A stretch of DNA of 64,000 bases from Ruegeria arenilitoris. GTDB lineage: Bacteria > Pseudomonadota > Alphaproteobacteria > Rhodobacterales > Rhodobacteraceae. The first letter of the stretch is position 1, and each line of letters starts with the position of its first letter. A model generated the notes under the pieces. That model saw nothing but the letters and a program-made list of their open reading frames with translations, searched no databases and was not told the origin of the DNA. The DNA is taken from positions 62,001 through 126,000 of the forward strand of contig NZ_WPYP01000006.1 in the NCBI RefSeq assembly GCF_013030985.1, given 5' to 3'. The position numbers and the translations under genes were made by a program. This document shows, piece by piece, positions 45,502 to 54,905 of the stretch.

Positions 45502-46674
45502 ATGTTTACCGTTTGCAAGCCCGTTCGCAAACTGGCGCGTACCGCCGCCGTACTGGCAACCGCAGTATTTCTGGCCGCTTGTGAGACAACCGGCATTGGC
45601 GGCGGGCCTTCGATCAACACATCCGAACCTGTCCCCGTTGCCTTGCTGGTGCCCGCAGGATCGGGGCAGGCGGGCGACGCAGAACTGGCGCGCAGCCTTG
45701 AAAACGCAGCCCGACTGGCGATGGCCGACCTACAGAACGTCAAGATCGATCTGCGTGTCTATGACACGCGCGGCAGCTCGAATACGGCCGCCGAGGTCGC
45801 ACAGCGGGCGGTGGCGGACGGGGCAAAGATTATCGTTGGTCCATTCTATTCCCAAGCCACCAACTCCGCTGGTCTTGCCGTTCTGAATAGCGGCGTCAAC
45901 GTCCTGTCCTTTTCGAACAATACCAGTATCGCAGGCGGAAACGTCTTTGTTCTGGGTTACACCTTCGACAATACAGCCAACCGCCTAGTCAGTTTCGCCG
46001 GGTCCCAAGGTAAATCGAATATGGTTATCGTTCACAGCGACGATACCGCCGGCCAATTGGGACAGGCTGCTATCGCCACCGCTCTTAGCGGCAGCCGTGT
46101 GAACAACGCGGGGTCCGTCGGCTATAGTCGTTCGCAGCAAGGTGTCATTAATTCTGTTTCCGCGGTCAAAGCAACTGTAGATGCGTCCGGCGCAGATTCT
46201 CTGTTTCTGACGGCGACAACCGCAGGGGCACTGCCACTCTTTTCCCAATTGCTGCCAGAAGCAGGTGTATCACCCGCGACAACCCAGTACATTGGCCTGA
46301 CACGCTGGGATATTCCCACCCAAACCTTGGACCTGCCGGGGGTACAGGGTGGCTGGTTTGCATTGCCAGACCAATCAAAGGCCCAAGCATATCGCCAGCG
46401 ATACAACAATACCTATGGTGAGGCCCCGCACCCGAACAGCGGCCTGGCCTACGACGGCATCGCCGCAATTGCCGCACTGGTGAGCCAAGGCAAATCCAAT
46501 GCGTTAACCGCTTCGGCACTAACGCAAAACGCCGGTTTCCAGGGCGTTGGCGGCATCTTCCGCCTGCGTCCGAACGGTACGAATGAACGCGGTCTGGCAG
46601 TCGCCACGATCCAGAATAAACAGGTAGTAGTGATTGACCCTGCCCCACAAAGCTTCACAGGCGCCGGTTTCTGA
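45502..46674 (+). CDS. LpoA-like penicillin-binding protein activator lipoprotein
   Basis: A 390-residue lipoprotein with a lipobox FLAAC (Cys27) and a type I periplasmic-binding-protein fold resembling the C-terminal domain of LpoA: PVPVALLVPAGSGQAGDAEL, then KIIVGPFYSQATNSAGLAVL. It lacks the N-terminal TPR-like domain of enterobacterial LpoA, as expected in alphaproteobacteria. The position next to rsmI and near yraN mirrors lpoA elsewhere and supports a role in outer-membrane activation of PBP1-type synthases. A GGGAG lies upstream of the ATG at 45502. Confidence 0.82.
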   Translation: MFTVCKPVRKLARTAAVLATAVFLAACETTGIGGGPSINTSEPVPVALLVPAGSGQAGDAELARSLENAARLAMADLQNVKIDLRVYDTRGSSNTAAEVAQRAVADGAKIIVGPFYSQATNSAGLAVLNSGVNVLSFSNNTSIAGGNVFVLGYTFDNTANRLVSFAGSQGKSNMVIVHSDDTAGQLGQAAIATALSGSRVNNAGSVGYSRSQQGVINSVSAVKATVDASGADSLFLTATTAGALPLFSQLLPEAGVSPATTQYIGLTRWDIPTQTLDLPGVQGGWFALPDQSKAQAYRQRYNNTYGEAPHPNSGLAYDGIAAIAALVSQGKSNALTASALTQNAGFQGVGGIFRLRPNGTNERGLAVATIQNKQVVVIDPAPQSFTGAGF

Positions 46675-49453
46675 TCAACCGGTGCTGACGCTGACCCCGA
46701 AGGGTGAGCTGATTTGCCCGGCCGAAGAAATATTCGACAGCGCCGCCGTCATGGCGCAGCTGTCGGAAGCCTTCGACAAAACCTCGGACAATGGCGCACG
46801 GCGAAATGAGACCGTGCGCATTCTGCGTGACGCCCAGAAAGCCGGGCGTCAGGCCATTGCCGACGCCTTTTCCCAGCGCCCATTTGACGCGCGGCCGCTG
46901 ACCCATTCCTACACCTATCTGACCGACGGGCTGGTCTGCACGGCGATGCAGGTGTCCAGCGAAGTTCTGCACCCTCTGGCCACGCCGACGCAGGGTGAAA
47001 AGATCGCAGTCTTGGCGGTCGGTGGTTATGGCCGGGGTGAGATGGCTCCGGCTTCCGATGTCGACCTGCTGTTCCTGACCCCCTACAAGATCACCGCCTG
47101 GGCCGAGAGCGTGATTGAGTCCATGCTGTATATCCTGTGGGATTTGCGGCTGAAGGTCGGCCATTCCTCGCGCACCATCAAGGATTGCCTGCGGCTGGGC
47201 ACCGAGGACTTCACCATCCGCACCGCGATGCTGGAACAGCGGTATCTGGCCGGGGATAAAGAACTTGGGACTGAACTGGACACCCGTCTGAAATCCGACC
47301 TGTTCAAGGGCACCGAACGGCAGTTCATCGAAGCCAAGCTGCAGGAACGCGACGAGCGACACCTGAAGCAGGGTCAGCGCTATATGGTCGAGCCCAACGT
47401 CAAAGAGGGCAAGGGTGGGCTGCGCGATCTGCAATCGCTCTATTGGATCGCGAAATACATCTATGGTGTTCAGGATGTGGCGGAACTGGTGCCGCTGGGC
47501 CTGTTCACTCCGGACGAGTTCGAGACCTTTGTGAAGGCCGAAGATTTCCTCTGGGCAGTGCGGTCACACCTGCATCTGGTCACCGGGCGCGCCACGGAAC
47601 AGCTGACCTTTGACATGCAGGTCGAGGTCGCAGCCCGCATGGGGTACGAGGACCGTGCCGGACGTCGCGGCGTGGAAGTCTTCATGCAGCGTTATTTCCG
47701 CGAGGCCACGCGGGTCGGGGAACTTACGCGCATCTTTCTGACCAAGCTGGAAGCGACCCACATGAAAGGTGCCGCCCTGTTAGAGCGCATCTTTCGCCGC
47801 CGCCCCAGTGTGAAAGCTGGTTATGCTGTCGTGCACGGTCGCCTGGACGTAGCTGATCCCGAGACATTTCTGGCCGACAAGCTGAACCTGCTGCGCCTGT
47901 TCGAAGAAGGGTTGCGGACGGGCATGCTGATCCACCCGGACGCAATGCGGCTGGTCACGGCCAACCTGAACCTGATCGACGAAGAGATGCGCGAAAACAA
48001 GGAAGCGCAACGTATCTTCCTTGATCTGATGCTGAAACACGGCAACCCCGAACGCGCCCTTCGCCGGATGAACGAACTGGGCGTCCTTTCAGCCTTTTTG
48101 CCCGAGTTCGAACACATCGTGGCGATGATGCAGTTCAACATGTATCACAGTTATACGGTGGATGAGCACACCATCCAGTGCATCATCAACCTGAACCAGA
48201 TCGAACGCGGAGAGCTGGTGGAATCGCTTCCTCTGGCCTCGTCGATCCTGAAGGGCGGGGTCAATCGCAAGGTTCTGTATGTCGCCTTGTTGCTGCACGA
48301 TATCGCCAAGGGGCGGCCCGAAGATCACTCGATTCTCGGCGCGCAGATCGCCCGCAAGGTTGCGCCTCGACTTGGGCTGAACAAGGCGGATTCGGAAACC
48401 GTGGAATGGCTGGTGCGCTATCACCTGCTGATGTCGGACATGGCGCAGAAACGCGACATCTCGGATCCGCGCACGGTGCGCGATTTCGCCAAGGCGGTGA
48501 AGACGGTCAAGCGGCTGGACCTGCTGACGGTGCTGACGGTCTGCGACATTCGCGGCGTCGGGCCGAATACGTGGAACAACTGGAAGGCCACCCTGCTGCG
48601 TGCCCTGCATGCCGAAACCAAACGCGCGCTTGAAACCGGGATGGAGGACCTCAACCGCGCCAACCGTGGCACCGAAGCCAAAAAGGCGCTGCGCGCTGAA
48701 CTGGCCGAATGGTCCAAAGCCGACCTCAAGGCCGAGACCGGGCGGCATTACCCGCCCTATTGGCAGGGTCTGAACCTGTCGACCCATGTGGAATTTGCCG
48801 AGATGCTGCGGACGCTGGAACACAGCGGCGACCCGGGTGAGATGGAAATCCGCCTGCATCCCGACGAAGACCGCGACGCCACCCGCGCCTGTTTCGCGAT
48901 GGGTGACCACCCGGGGATATTCGCACGGATTGCGGGGGCTCTGGCGCTGGTCGGGGCCAACGTTGTGGATGCGCGCAGTTATACCACCAAGGACGGTTAC
49001 GTGACCGACGCGTTCTGGATTCAGGACGCCGAAGGCCACCCGTTCGAGGCCAGCCGCCTGCCACGCCTGACCCAGATGATCCACAAGACGCTGAAAGGTG
49101 AGGTCGTCGCCCGCGAGGCGCTGAAGTCACGCGACAAGATCAAGAAGCGCGAGCGTGCCTTCAACGTGCCCACCCATATCACTTTCGACAATGACGGGTC
49201 CGAGATTTACACGATTATCGAAGTCGACACCCGCGACCGGCCCGGCCTGTTGTATGATCTGACGCATACGCTGGCCGCCGCCAACGTCTATATCGCCAAC
49301 GCAGTGATCGCGACCTATGGCGAGCAGGTCGTGGACACGTTCTACGTCAAGGACATGTTCGGGCTGAAATACCATTCGGAAAGCAAGCAGCGCACGCTTG
49401 AAGGCAAACTGCGCAAAGCCATCACCGAAGGCGCCGAGCGCGCGGCCTCATGA
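46634..49453 (+). CDS. glnD: Bifunctional uridylyltransferase / uridylyl-removing enzyme GlnD
   Basis: A 939-residue nitrogen sensor that uridylylates PII proteins. The nucleotidyltransferase motif VGGYGRGEMAPASDVDLL is at residues 129-146, the HD hydrolase motif LLHDIAKG near the middle, and two ACT glutamine-sensing domains end the protein (FARIAGALALVGANVVDA and RPGLLYDLTHTLAAANVY). The start is uncertain: the TTG at 46634 overlaps the lipoprotein gene by 41 bp, while a GTG at 46682 lies just after it. Confidence 0.95.
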   Translation: MTLPHKASQAPVSDQPVLTLTPKGELICPAEEIFDSAAVMAQLSEAFDKTSDNGARRNETVRILRDAQKAGRQAIADAFSQRPFDARPLTHSYTYLTDGLVCTAMQVSSEVLHPLATPTQGEKIAVLAVGGYGRGEMAPASDVDLLFLTPYKITAWAESVIESMLYILWDLRLKVGHSSRTIKDCLRLGTEDFTIRTAMLEQRYLAGDKELGTELDTRLKSDLFKGTERQFIEAKLQERDERHLKQGQRYMVEPNVKEGKGGLRDLQSLYWIAKYIYGVQDVAELVPLGLFTPDEFETFVKAEDFLWAVRSHLHLVTGRATEQLTFDMQVEVAARMGYEDRAGRRGVEVFMQRYFREATRVGELTRIFLTKLEATHMKGAALLERIFRRRPSVKAGYAVVHGRLDVADPETFLADKLNLLRLFEEGLRTGMLIHPDAMRLVTANLNLIDEEMRENKEAQRIFLDLMLKHGNPERALRRMNELGVLSAFLPEFEHIVAMMQFNMYHSYTVDEHTIQCIINLNQIERGELVESLPLASSILKGGVNRKVLYVALLLHDIAKGRPEDHSILGAQIARKVAPRLGLNKADSETVEWLVRYHLLMSDMAQKRDISDPRTVRDFAKAVKTVKRLDLLTVLTVCDIRGVGPNTWNNWKATLLRALHAETKRALETGMEDLNRANRGTEAKKALRAELAEWSKADLKAETGRHYPPYWQGLNLSTHVEFAEMLRTLEHSGDPGEMEIRLHPDEDRDATRACFAMGDHPGIFARIAGALALVGANVVDARSYTTKDGYVTDAFWIQDAEGHPFEASRLPRLTQMIHKTLKGEVVAREALKSRDKIKKRERAFNVPTHITFDNDGSEIYTIIEVDTRDRPGLLYDLTHTLAAANVYIANAVIATYGEQVVDTFYVKDMFGLKYHSESKQRTLEGKLRKAITEGAERAAS

Positions 49454-50991
49454 AGCAGATCCGGCTGTTTTCAGGCCTGTTCACGGTCGGGTTCTGGACT
49501 CTGGCCAGCCGTATTCTGGGCTTCCTGCGGGAAATCCTGCTGACCGCCTATATCGGGCCGGGGCCGGTGATGGATGCCTTTGTCGCCGCCTTCCGCCTAC
49601 CCAACATGTTCCGCCGTTTCTTTGCCGAAGGCGCATTCAACGCCGCCTTCGTACCGATGTTTTCCAAACGGCTGGAGGGGGGCGAGAACGCCGAAGGCTT
49701 TGCGCAGGACGCGTTCAACCTGCTGGCTGTGGCGGTTCTGGCGCTGGTCGGGCTGGCGATGGCGTTCATGCCCGCTTTGGTCTGGATCACCGCCGAAGGG
49801 TTCTATGGCGACGAACGGTTCGATCTGGCCGTTGATTATGGATACGTTGTCTTCCCCTACATCCTGTTCATGTCGCTGGCGGCGTTGTTTTCGGGCGTTC
49901 TGAATGCCACCGGACGCTTTGCCGCTGCCGCCGCTGCACCCGTATTGCTGAACATCTTTGCCTGCACCGCCCTGATTGCCGGGGCCGCGATGGGTGGTGA
50001 GGTGATCCGATGGCTGATCGCCGTCATCCCGCTGGCGGGTATCGCGCAGCTGGCCCTGGTCTGGGTCGCCACCGAACGGGCTGGCATCCGCATCCGTCTC
50101 GGCCTGCCGAAACTCAGCCCCGAAATGCGCCGCATGGTCCGCATCGCCGTTCCCGCAGCACTCGCCATGGGCGTCACGCAGGTCAATCTGGTGGTAGGGC
50201 AGCTGGTGGCCTCGAAAACCGAAAAGGCGGTTAGTTGGCTGTTTGCAGCGGATCGGCTGTATCAATTGCCTCTGGGCGTGGTGGGCATTGCCGTCGGCAT
50301 CGTGCTGCTGCCCGATCTGTCGCGACGCCTGCGGGCCGGGGATAAGGACGGCGCCCGCAACGCCTTTTCCCGCGCCGGAGAATTCACCCTTCTACTGACC
50401 ATCCCCTCGACCGTGGCTTTTATCGTTTTGCCAAACCCGATCGTCTCGGTCCTGTTCGAACGCGGCCAGTTCAGCGCCGAAGACACCACGGCCACGGCGC
50501 TGGCGGTGGCTGTCTATGGCATCGGGCTGCCCGCCTTCATGCTGCAAAAGCTGCTGCAGCCGCTGTTCTTCGCGCGCGAGGATACGAAATCCCCGTTCCA
50601 CTATGCCATTGTGGCCATGATCGTGAACGCGGGGCTGGCCTTTGGTCTTTATCCGCTGGTCGGATGGATTGCCCCTGCCATTGCAGCCTCGACCGCCGGG
50701 TGGGCCATGGTTGCTCTACTGGCCATAGGCGCACGCCGCATGGGCGAAGAGGCGCGGTTTGATGACCGGTTCAAACGTCGGGCGTGGCGCATCGTGGCGG
50801 CGTCGTTGGGGATGGGCGTTGTGCTGTATGCCGCCATCCACCTGTTCGGCTGGACCTTCCAGCTGCCCGGATGGCGCTATCTGGCGCTGATCCTCCTGAT
50901 CAAGGTTGCAGCCGCATCTTATTTTTTCCTCGGCCACCTGTTCGGCGCGTTCGAGGTGTCCGAGTTCAAAAAGGCTCTGCGACGGTCGTGA
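49450..50991 (+). CDS. murJ: Lipid II flippase MurJ
   Basis: A 513-residue polytopic MOP-superfamily protein with about 14 membrane helices. The N-terminal TVGFWTLASRILGFLREILL and the RRFFAEGAFNAAFVPMF segment are conserved MurJ/MviN sequences; VLFERGQFSAEDT also fits. It flips lipid II to the periplasm for peptidoglycan synthesis. It overlaps glnD by 4 bp. The stop forms the palindrome TGATCA with the stop of the convergent rhomboid-like gene. Confidence 0.96.
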   Translation: MKQIRLFSGLFTVGFWTLASRILGFLREILLTAYIGPGPVMDAFVAAFRLPNMFRRFFAEGAFNAAFVPMFSKRLEGGENAEGFAQDAFNLLAVAVLALVGLAMAFMPALVWITAEGFYGDERFDLAVDYGYVVFPYILFMSLAALFSGVLNATGRFAAAAAAPVLLNIFACTALIAGAAMGGEVIRWLIAVIPLAGIAQLALVWVATERAGIRIRLGLPKLSPEMRRMVRIAVPAALAMGVTQVNLVVGQLVASKTEKAVSWLFAADRLYQLPLGVVGIAVGIVLLPDLSRRLRAGDKDGARNAFSRAGEFTLLLTIPSTVAFIVLPNPIVSVLFERGQFSAEDTTATALAVAVYGIGLPAFMLQKLLQPLFFAREDTKSPFHYAIVAMIVNAGLAFGLYPLVGWIAPAIAASTAGWAMVALLAIGARRMGEEARFDDRFKRRAWRIVAASLGMGVVLYAAIHLFGWTFQLPGWRYLALILLIKVAAASYFFLGHLFGAFEVSEFKKALRRS

Positions 50992-51678
50992 TCAGTCGCG
51001 GCGGATACGCCGCACGATCCGCGCCCAGCCGCCCGGCGCCAGTATGAAGGACAGACCGAACCCGGTTGCAAACCCGCCAAGATCGGCCACCCAATCGGAT
51101 GTGCCGCCGAAAATCAGGCCAAAGACAAGCTGAATGCCCATCAGTGCCGCGATCAGGCTAAAGGCGCGGTGCTGATTTTCACCAACCAGTGACAGCTTGC
51201 GCCACAGCAACCACGTAAATGCACCGATCAGGCCATAGACCGGAGGAAACCCTCCGACCAGCGGATAGCTGGGGTCCAGCAGCAACGCATAGGCCAGCGC
51301 ACCGCCCACGCCGGACAGCACAAAGACGACCAGCATCTGGAACCCGCCAAAGACCTCGGCCACCATCTTGCCCATGGCCAGCAGGAAAACACAGACAAAG
51401 ACGGCCTGCGTGAAGTTGCCGGACACGAACGGGTAGGTCACGAACCGGATCACATGTTCAAACGGCCAGCGCCCGTTTTCGATCATCCAGTCGAAGATGT
51501 CGGGCGAGAAGGAATAGCTCTGCAACGCATCCAGCCGCCAACCCACCGCCGAAGGTCCGCCGACCAACCCGCGCGCGCCAAGGGTGAAGGCTATCTCGAT
51601 CCCAATGATGAACAGCACCAAAGCCATCACTACGGGCGGCAGAGGGTTCACGGCGGGTGTATAATTCTCACTGCTCAT
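50992..51678 (-). CDS. Rhomboid-like membrane protein, catalytic residues lost
   Basis: A 228-residue polytopic protein with the rhomboid fold: six or so membrane helices, and the helix-4 region PLVGGFPPVYGLIGAF matching the family segment where the active-site GxSG would lie. Here it reads GGFP, with Phe144 in place of the serine; and the family AHLGGF motif reads ADLGGF, with Asp199 in place of the histidine. Both members of the Ser-His dyad are thus missing. I infer an inactive rhomboid that may bind membrane proteins rather than cut them. Confidence 0.85.
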   Translation of the reverse strand: MSSENYTPAVNPLPPVVMALVLFIIGIEIAFTLGARGLVGGPSAVGWRLDALQSYSFSPDIFDWMIENGRWPFEHVIRFVTYPFVSGNFTQAVFVCVFLLAMGKMVAEVFGGFQMLVVFVLSGVGGALAYALLLDPSYPLVGGFPPVYGLIGAFTWLLWRKLSLVGENQHRAFSLIAALMGIQLVFGLIFGGTSDWVADLGGFATGFGLSFILAPGGWARIVRRIRRD

Positions 51679-51764
51679 TGGGCAGGCCTTTCGCGGCTGT
51701 TGACGTCCCTTGGCCTCATGGGTAAGCGACGGGGGCTGATTTTTCCAGACGGGAGTTCCCTTCG

Positions 51765-52793
51765 ATGACCGAGACCCAGTTCACACCGCGCGTGTTTTCC
51801 GGCATCCAGCCGTCGGGAAACCTGCACCTTGGCAACTATCTGGGTGCGCTCAAGCGGTTCGTGGATATGCAGAAGCCCGATATCGAAACCATCTATTGCA
51901 TGGTCGATCTGCACGCGATCACCGTCTGGCAAGACCCCAAGGAACTGGCACATTCGACGCGTGAACTTTGCGCAGGCTTTATCGCCGCCGGGCTCGACCC
52001 GGAAAAGTCGATCCTGTTCAACCAAAGCCAGGTGCCCGAGCACGCGCAACTGGCGTGGATCTTCAACTGCGTCGCCCGCATGGGCTGGATGCAACGGATG
52101 ACTCAGTGGAAGGACAAGGCGGGCAAGAACCAGCAGAACGCCTCGCTGGGCCTGTTCGCGTACCCTTCGTTGATGGCCGCTGACATTCTGACCTATCATG
52201 CGACTCACGTACCGGTGGGCGACGACCAGAAACAGCACCTTGAGCTGACCCGCGACATCGCGATCAAATTCAACCATGACTATGGCGTCGACTTCTTCCC
52301 GATCACCGAACCTGTGATCGAAGGGGCCGCGACCCGCGTCATGAGCCTGCGCGACGGGTCCAAGAAGATGTCGAAATCCGACCCGTCCGACATGAGCCGC
52401 ATCAACATGACCGATGACGCCGACACGATTGCCAAGAAGATTCGCAAGGCCAAGACAGACCCGGAAGCTTTGCCTTCGGAGCTCGACGGGCTGGACGAAC
52501 GCCCCGAGGCACGCAATCTGGTGAACATCTACGCCGCCCTCAGCGACCAGACCGCCGAGCAGGTTCTGGTCGAAATGGGAGGCAAGCAATTCGGTGAATT
52601 CAAACCGATGCTGGCGGAACTGGCGGTGTCGAAACTGGCGCCAATCTCGTCCGAAATGGCCCATCTGATGGGGGAACAGGCCGAGATCGATCGGATTCTG
52701 GCCAAAGGCGCAGAAAAGGCGCGCGCAGTCGCGGCCCCGATCCTGCAGCAGACCTACGAAATCGTGGGCATGGTTGGTGCAAAACAGGGCTGA
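51765..52793 (+). CDS. trpS: Tryptophan--tRNA ligase
   Basis: A 342-residue class I synthetase. The HIGH-type motif is [13 protein letters not shown] near residue 17, the KMSKS motif [10 protein letters not shown] near 203, and the Trp-binding region [20 protein letters not shown] is complete. The ATG is preceded by GGGAGTTCC. It starts 86 bp after the divergent rhomboid-like gene. Confidence 0.97.
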   Translation: MTETQFTPRVFSGIQPSGNLHLGNYLGALKRFVDMQKPDIETIYCMVDLHAITVWQDPKELAHSTRELCAGFIAAGLDPEKSILFNQSQVPEHAQLAWIFNCVARMGWMQRMTQWKDKAGKNQQNASLGLFAYPSLMAADILTYHATHVPVGDDQKQHLELTRDIAIKFNHDYGVDFFPITEPVIEGAATRVMSLRDGSKKMSKSDPSDMSRINMTDDADTIAKKIRKAKTDPEALPSELDGLDERPEARNLVNIYAALSDQTAEQVLVEMGGKQFGEFKPMLAELAVSKLAPISSEMAHLMGEQAEIDRILAKGAEKARAVAAPILQQTYEIVGMVGAKQG

Positions 52794-52852
52794 TTGCTCT
52801 GGACCTTGCCTCAACGCCTTCCTAGGTTTGCGCAAAAGCTTGGGAGGGCGTC

Positions 52853-53716
52853 ATGGCAGTCGGCAAGAATATCCGCACCTATTTCGAAGGTCAGTGGCAT
52901 GACGGGAACGCTCCGATCATGCGGGCCGCCGATCATGGATCATGGCTGGGATCGTCGGTCTTTGACGGCGCGCGTTATTTCGAAGGTATGGCCCCGGACC
53001 TTGAGGCGCATTGCGCCCGCGTAAACCGGTCTGCCGAGGCGCTGATGCTGACACCCTCGGTTACGACTGAACAGATGGTCGAAATCGTCCACGAGGGGCT
53101 GCAAGCCTTCGGCCCGGAATCGGCCGTCTACATCCGCCCGATGTATTGGGGCATCGACGGCGACGCGACCGCCATCGTTCCGCTGGAAAACAGCACCGGC
53201 TTTGCAATCTGTCTGGAAGAGATTCCAATGGCCCCCGAAACTGCCGCGGCCACGCTGGGATACACACGGTTCCGCCGCCCGGTTCTGGAATCCTCGGTCG
53301 TGAACGCCAAGGCAGGGTGCCTTTACCCCAACAACGCACGGATGCTGCAAGAGGCGCGCTCGAACGGGTTTTCCAACGCGCTGGTCGCCGACGCTCTGGG
53401 CCATGTGGCCGAAACTGCAACCGCCAATATCTTCATGGTCCGCGACGGCGAGGTCTTCACCCCCACCCCCAACGGCACCTTTCTGGCGGGGATCACCCGC
53501 GCCCGCCATATCACGAACCTGCGCGCCGACGGCGTGACTGTGCACGAAGCCATTCTCAGCTTTGAGGATTTCCACAAGGCGGATGAGGTCTTCATGAGCG
53601 GCAACATGAGCAAGATCACCCCGGTCACCGCGATCGAAGGCACCCGATATCAGGTCGGCCCCGTCGCCCGCCGCGCACGCGAGATGTATTGGGACTGGGC
53701 GGCAAGCACGCGCTAG
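52853..53716 (+). CDS. ilvE: Branched-chain-amino-acid aminotransferase (class IV)
   Basis: A 287-residue fold-type IV PLP enzyme. The opening YFEGQWHDGNAPIMRAADHG and GSSVFDGARYFEG are family hallmarks; the PLP lysine is in SSVVNAKAGCLYPNN and the glutamate in DALGHVAETATANIFMV. It interconverts branched-chain 2-oxo acids and amino acids; some close relatives act on D-amino acids or aminodeoxychorismate, so substrate specificity is not proven. Confidence 0.88.
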   Translation: MAVGKNIRTYFEGQWHDGNAPIMRAADHGSWLGSSVFDGARYFEGMAPDLEAHCARVNRSAEALMLTPSVTTEQMVEIVHEGLQAFGPESAVYIRPMYWGIDGDATAIVPLENSTGFAICLEEIPMAPETAAATLGYTRFRRPVLESSVVNAKAGCLYPNNARMLQEARSNGFSNALVADALGHVAETATANIFMVRDGEVFTPTPNGTFLAGITRARHITNLRADGVTVHEAILSFEDFHKADEVFMSGNMSKITPVTAIEGTRYQVGPVARRAREMYWDWAASTR

Positions 53717-53777
53717 GCTCTGGTTGCCAGCACGCATCTGGTCGGGCATGATCGCCTGAAACAACTGAGGACACTTC

Positions 53778-54233
53778 ATGCGCAAATTCCTGGTCGTTCT
53801 GGATGACAGTCGCGAATGCCTGAACGCGATGCGCTTTGCCGCCATGCGTGCTGCCCATACCGGGGGCGGCGTCACTATCCTGTCGGTTATCCCACCGGAT
53901 GAATTCAACCACTGGATCGGTGTGGCAGAAACGATGCGCGAAGAATCGCGCGAGCGTATCCACGCACATTACGAGGTGTTCGCAAAGTGGATGCGCGACA
54001 AGCAGGGTGTGGACCCGGAGCTGGCGATCCGCGAAGGCGATCCGGTTCCGCAAATCATTGAACACGTGCAATCCGACCCTGAGATCGGGGTGCTGGTGCT
54101 GGGCGCAGGCGTCGAAAAGAAAGGCCCTGGTCCACTGGTGACGCAGTTGACCAAGAATTCGGGCAGTCTTCCGATCCCGATCACCATCGTTCCCGGTGAC
54201 CTGAGCAAGGAAAAACTGGAAGAGATCACCTGA
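53778..54233 (+). CDS. Universal stress protein (UspA family)
   Basis: A 151-residue single Usp domain beginning KFLVVLDDSRECLNAMRFAA. The ATP-binding G-rich loop near the C-terminus (LVLGAGVEKKGPGPLV) departs from the G-x2-G-x9-G(S/T) form, so nucleotide binding is uncertain. No promoter of note was seen. It lies 61 bp behind the aminotransferase and 9 bp before the isomerase gene. Confidence 0.88.
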   Translation: MRKFLVVLDDSRECLNAMRFAAMRAAHTGGGVTILSVIPPDEFNHWIGVAETMREESRERIHAHYEVFAKWMRDKQGVDPELAIREGDPVPQIIEHVQSDPEIGVLVLGAGVEKKGPGPLVTQLTKNSGSLPIPITIVPGDLSKEKLEEIT

Positions 54234-54242
54234 GGCACGTCC

Positions 54243-54836
54243 ATGTCGCGCAGCATCCAGTTCTGGTTCGAATTCGCCTCGACCTATTCCTATCTCAGCG
54301 CGATGCGGATCGAGGATTTGGCGGCGCAGCACGGGGTCTCGGTCGAATGGCAGCCCTTCCTGCTGGGTCCGATTTTCGCCGCGCAAGGCTGGGACAATTC
54401 CCCGTTCAACATCTACCCGGCCAAAGGGCGCTATATGTGGCGCGACATGGAGCGGCTTTCGGCCCGGCGCGGCCTACGGTTCACCCGGCCTGATCCGTTT
54501 CCGCAAAATGGCCTGAAGGCCGCGCGGCTGGTGTTGTCGATTGATGCCCAACCACAAAGGGCTGCGTTTGTCCGCTCCGTCTATGCCGCCCAATTTGTCG
54601 ATGGGCTGAACATCTCGGACGACGATGTGCTGGTTGACTGCCTGTCGCAGGCCAGCCTGCCTGCGGAAACGCTGGCCCGCTGTCACGACCCCGACATCAA
54701 GGCAGCCCTGATCGAACAGACAAAGACGGCTCAGACGAACGGGATTTTCGGGGCCCCCAGCTTTCTGGTGGGGGATGAGCTGTTCTGGGGCGATGACCGG
54801 CTGGATGAAGCCATGCAACTGGCGGGTGAAATTTAG
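54243..54836 (+). CDS. 2-hydroxychromene-2-carboxylate isomerase-like (DsbA fold)
   Basis: A 197-residue protein of the HCCA isomerase / kappa-GST group. The start FWFEFASTYSYLSAMRIEDLA carries the family Ser motif in place of the DsbA CxxC; GIFGAPSFLVGDELFWGDDR near the end is also diagnostic. These enzymes isomerise aromatic intermediates with glutathione, but no naphthalene-degradation genes are present here, so the substrate is unknown. The TAG stop lies within an Irr-type box of the next gene. Confidence 0.85.
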   Translation: MSRSIQFWFEFASTYSYLSAMRIEDLAAQHGVSVEWQPFLLGPIFAAQGWDNSPFNIYPAKGRYMWRDMERLSARRGLRFTRPDPFPQNGLKAARLVLSIDAQPQRAAFVRSVYAAQFVDGLNISDDDVLVDCLSQASLPAETLARCHDPDIKAALIEQTKTAQTNGIFGAPSFLVGDELFWGDDRLDEAMQLAGEI

Positions 54837-54848
54837 AACGGTTCCAAA
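54832..54848. promoter_or_regulatory. Candidate Irr (ICE-motif) iron-response box
   Basis: TTTAGAA-CGG-TTCCAAA differs at one position from the Irr ICE consensus TTTAGAA-N3-TTCTAAA. It lies 2 bp upstream of the -35 of the promoter of the Nfu gene, which is a plausible place for iron-dependent control of an Fe-S assembly gene. Confidence 0.6.
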
Positions 54849-54850
54849 TC

Positions 54851-54879
54851 TTGACTTCCCCTGCGCGGACCCGCATATC
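54851..54879 (+). promoter_or_regulatory. Sigma-70-type promoter of the Nfu gene
   Basis: TTGACT - 17 bases - CATATC lies 27 bp upstream of the Nfu ATG. The -35 is near-consensus and the spacing ideal; the -10 is moderate. An Irr-type box abuts its upstream edge. Confidence 0.6.
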
Positions 54880-54905
54880 AGTCTCAACTGAAACGGAGCC
54901 GTGAC

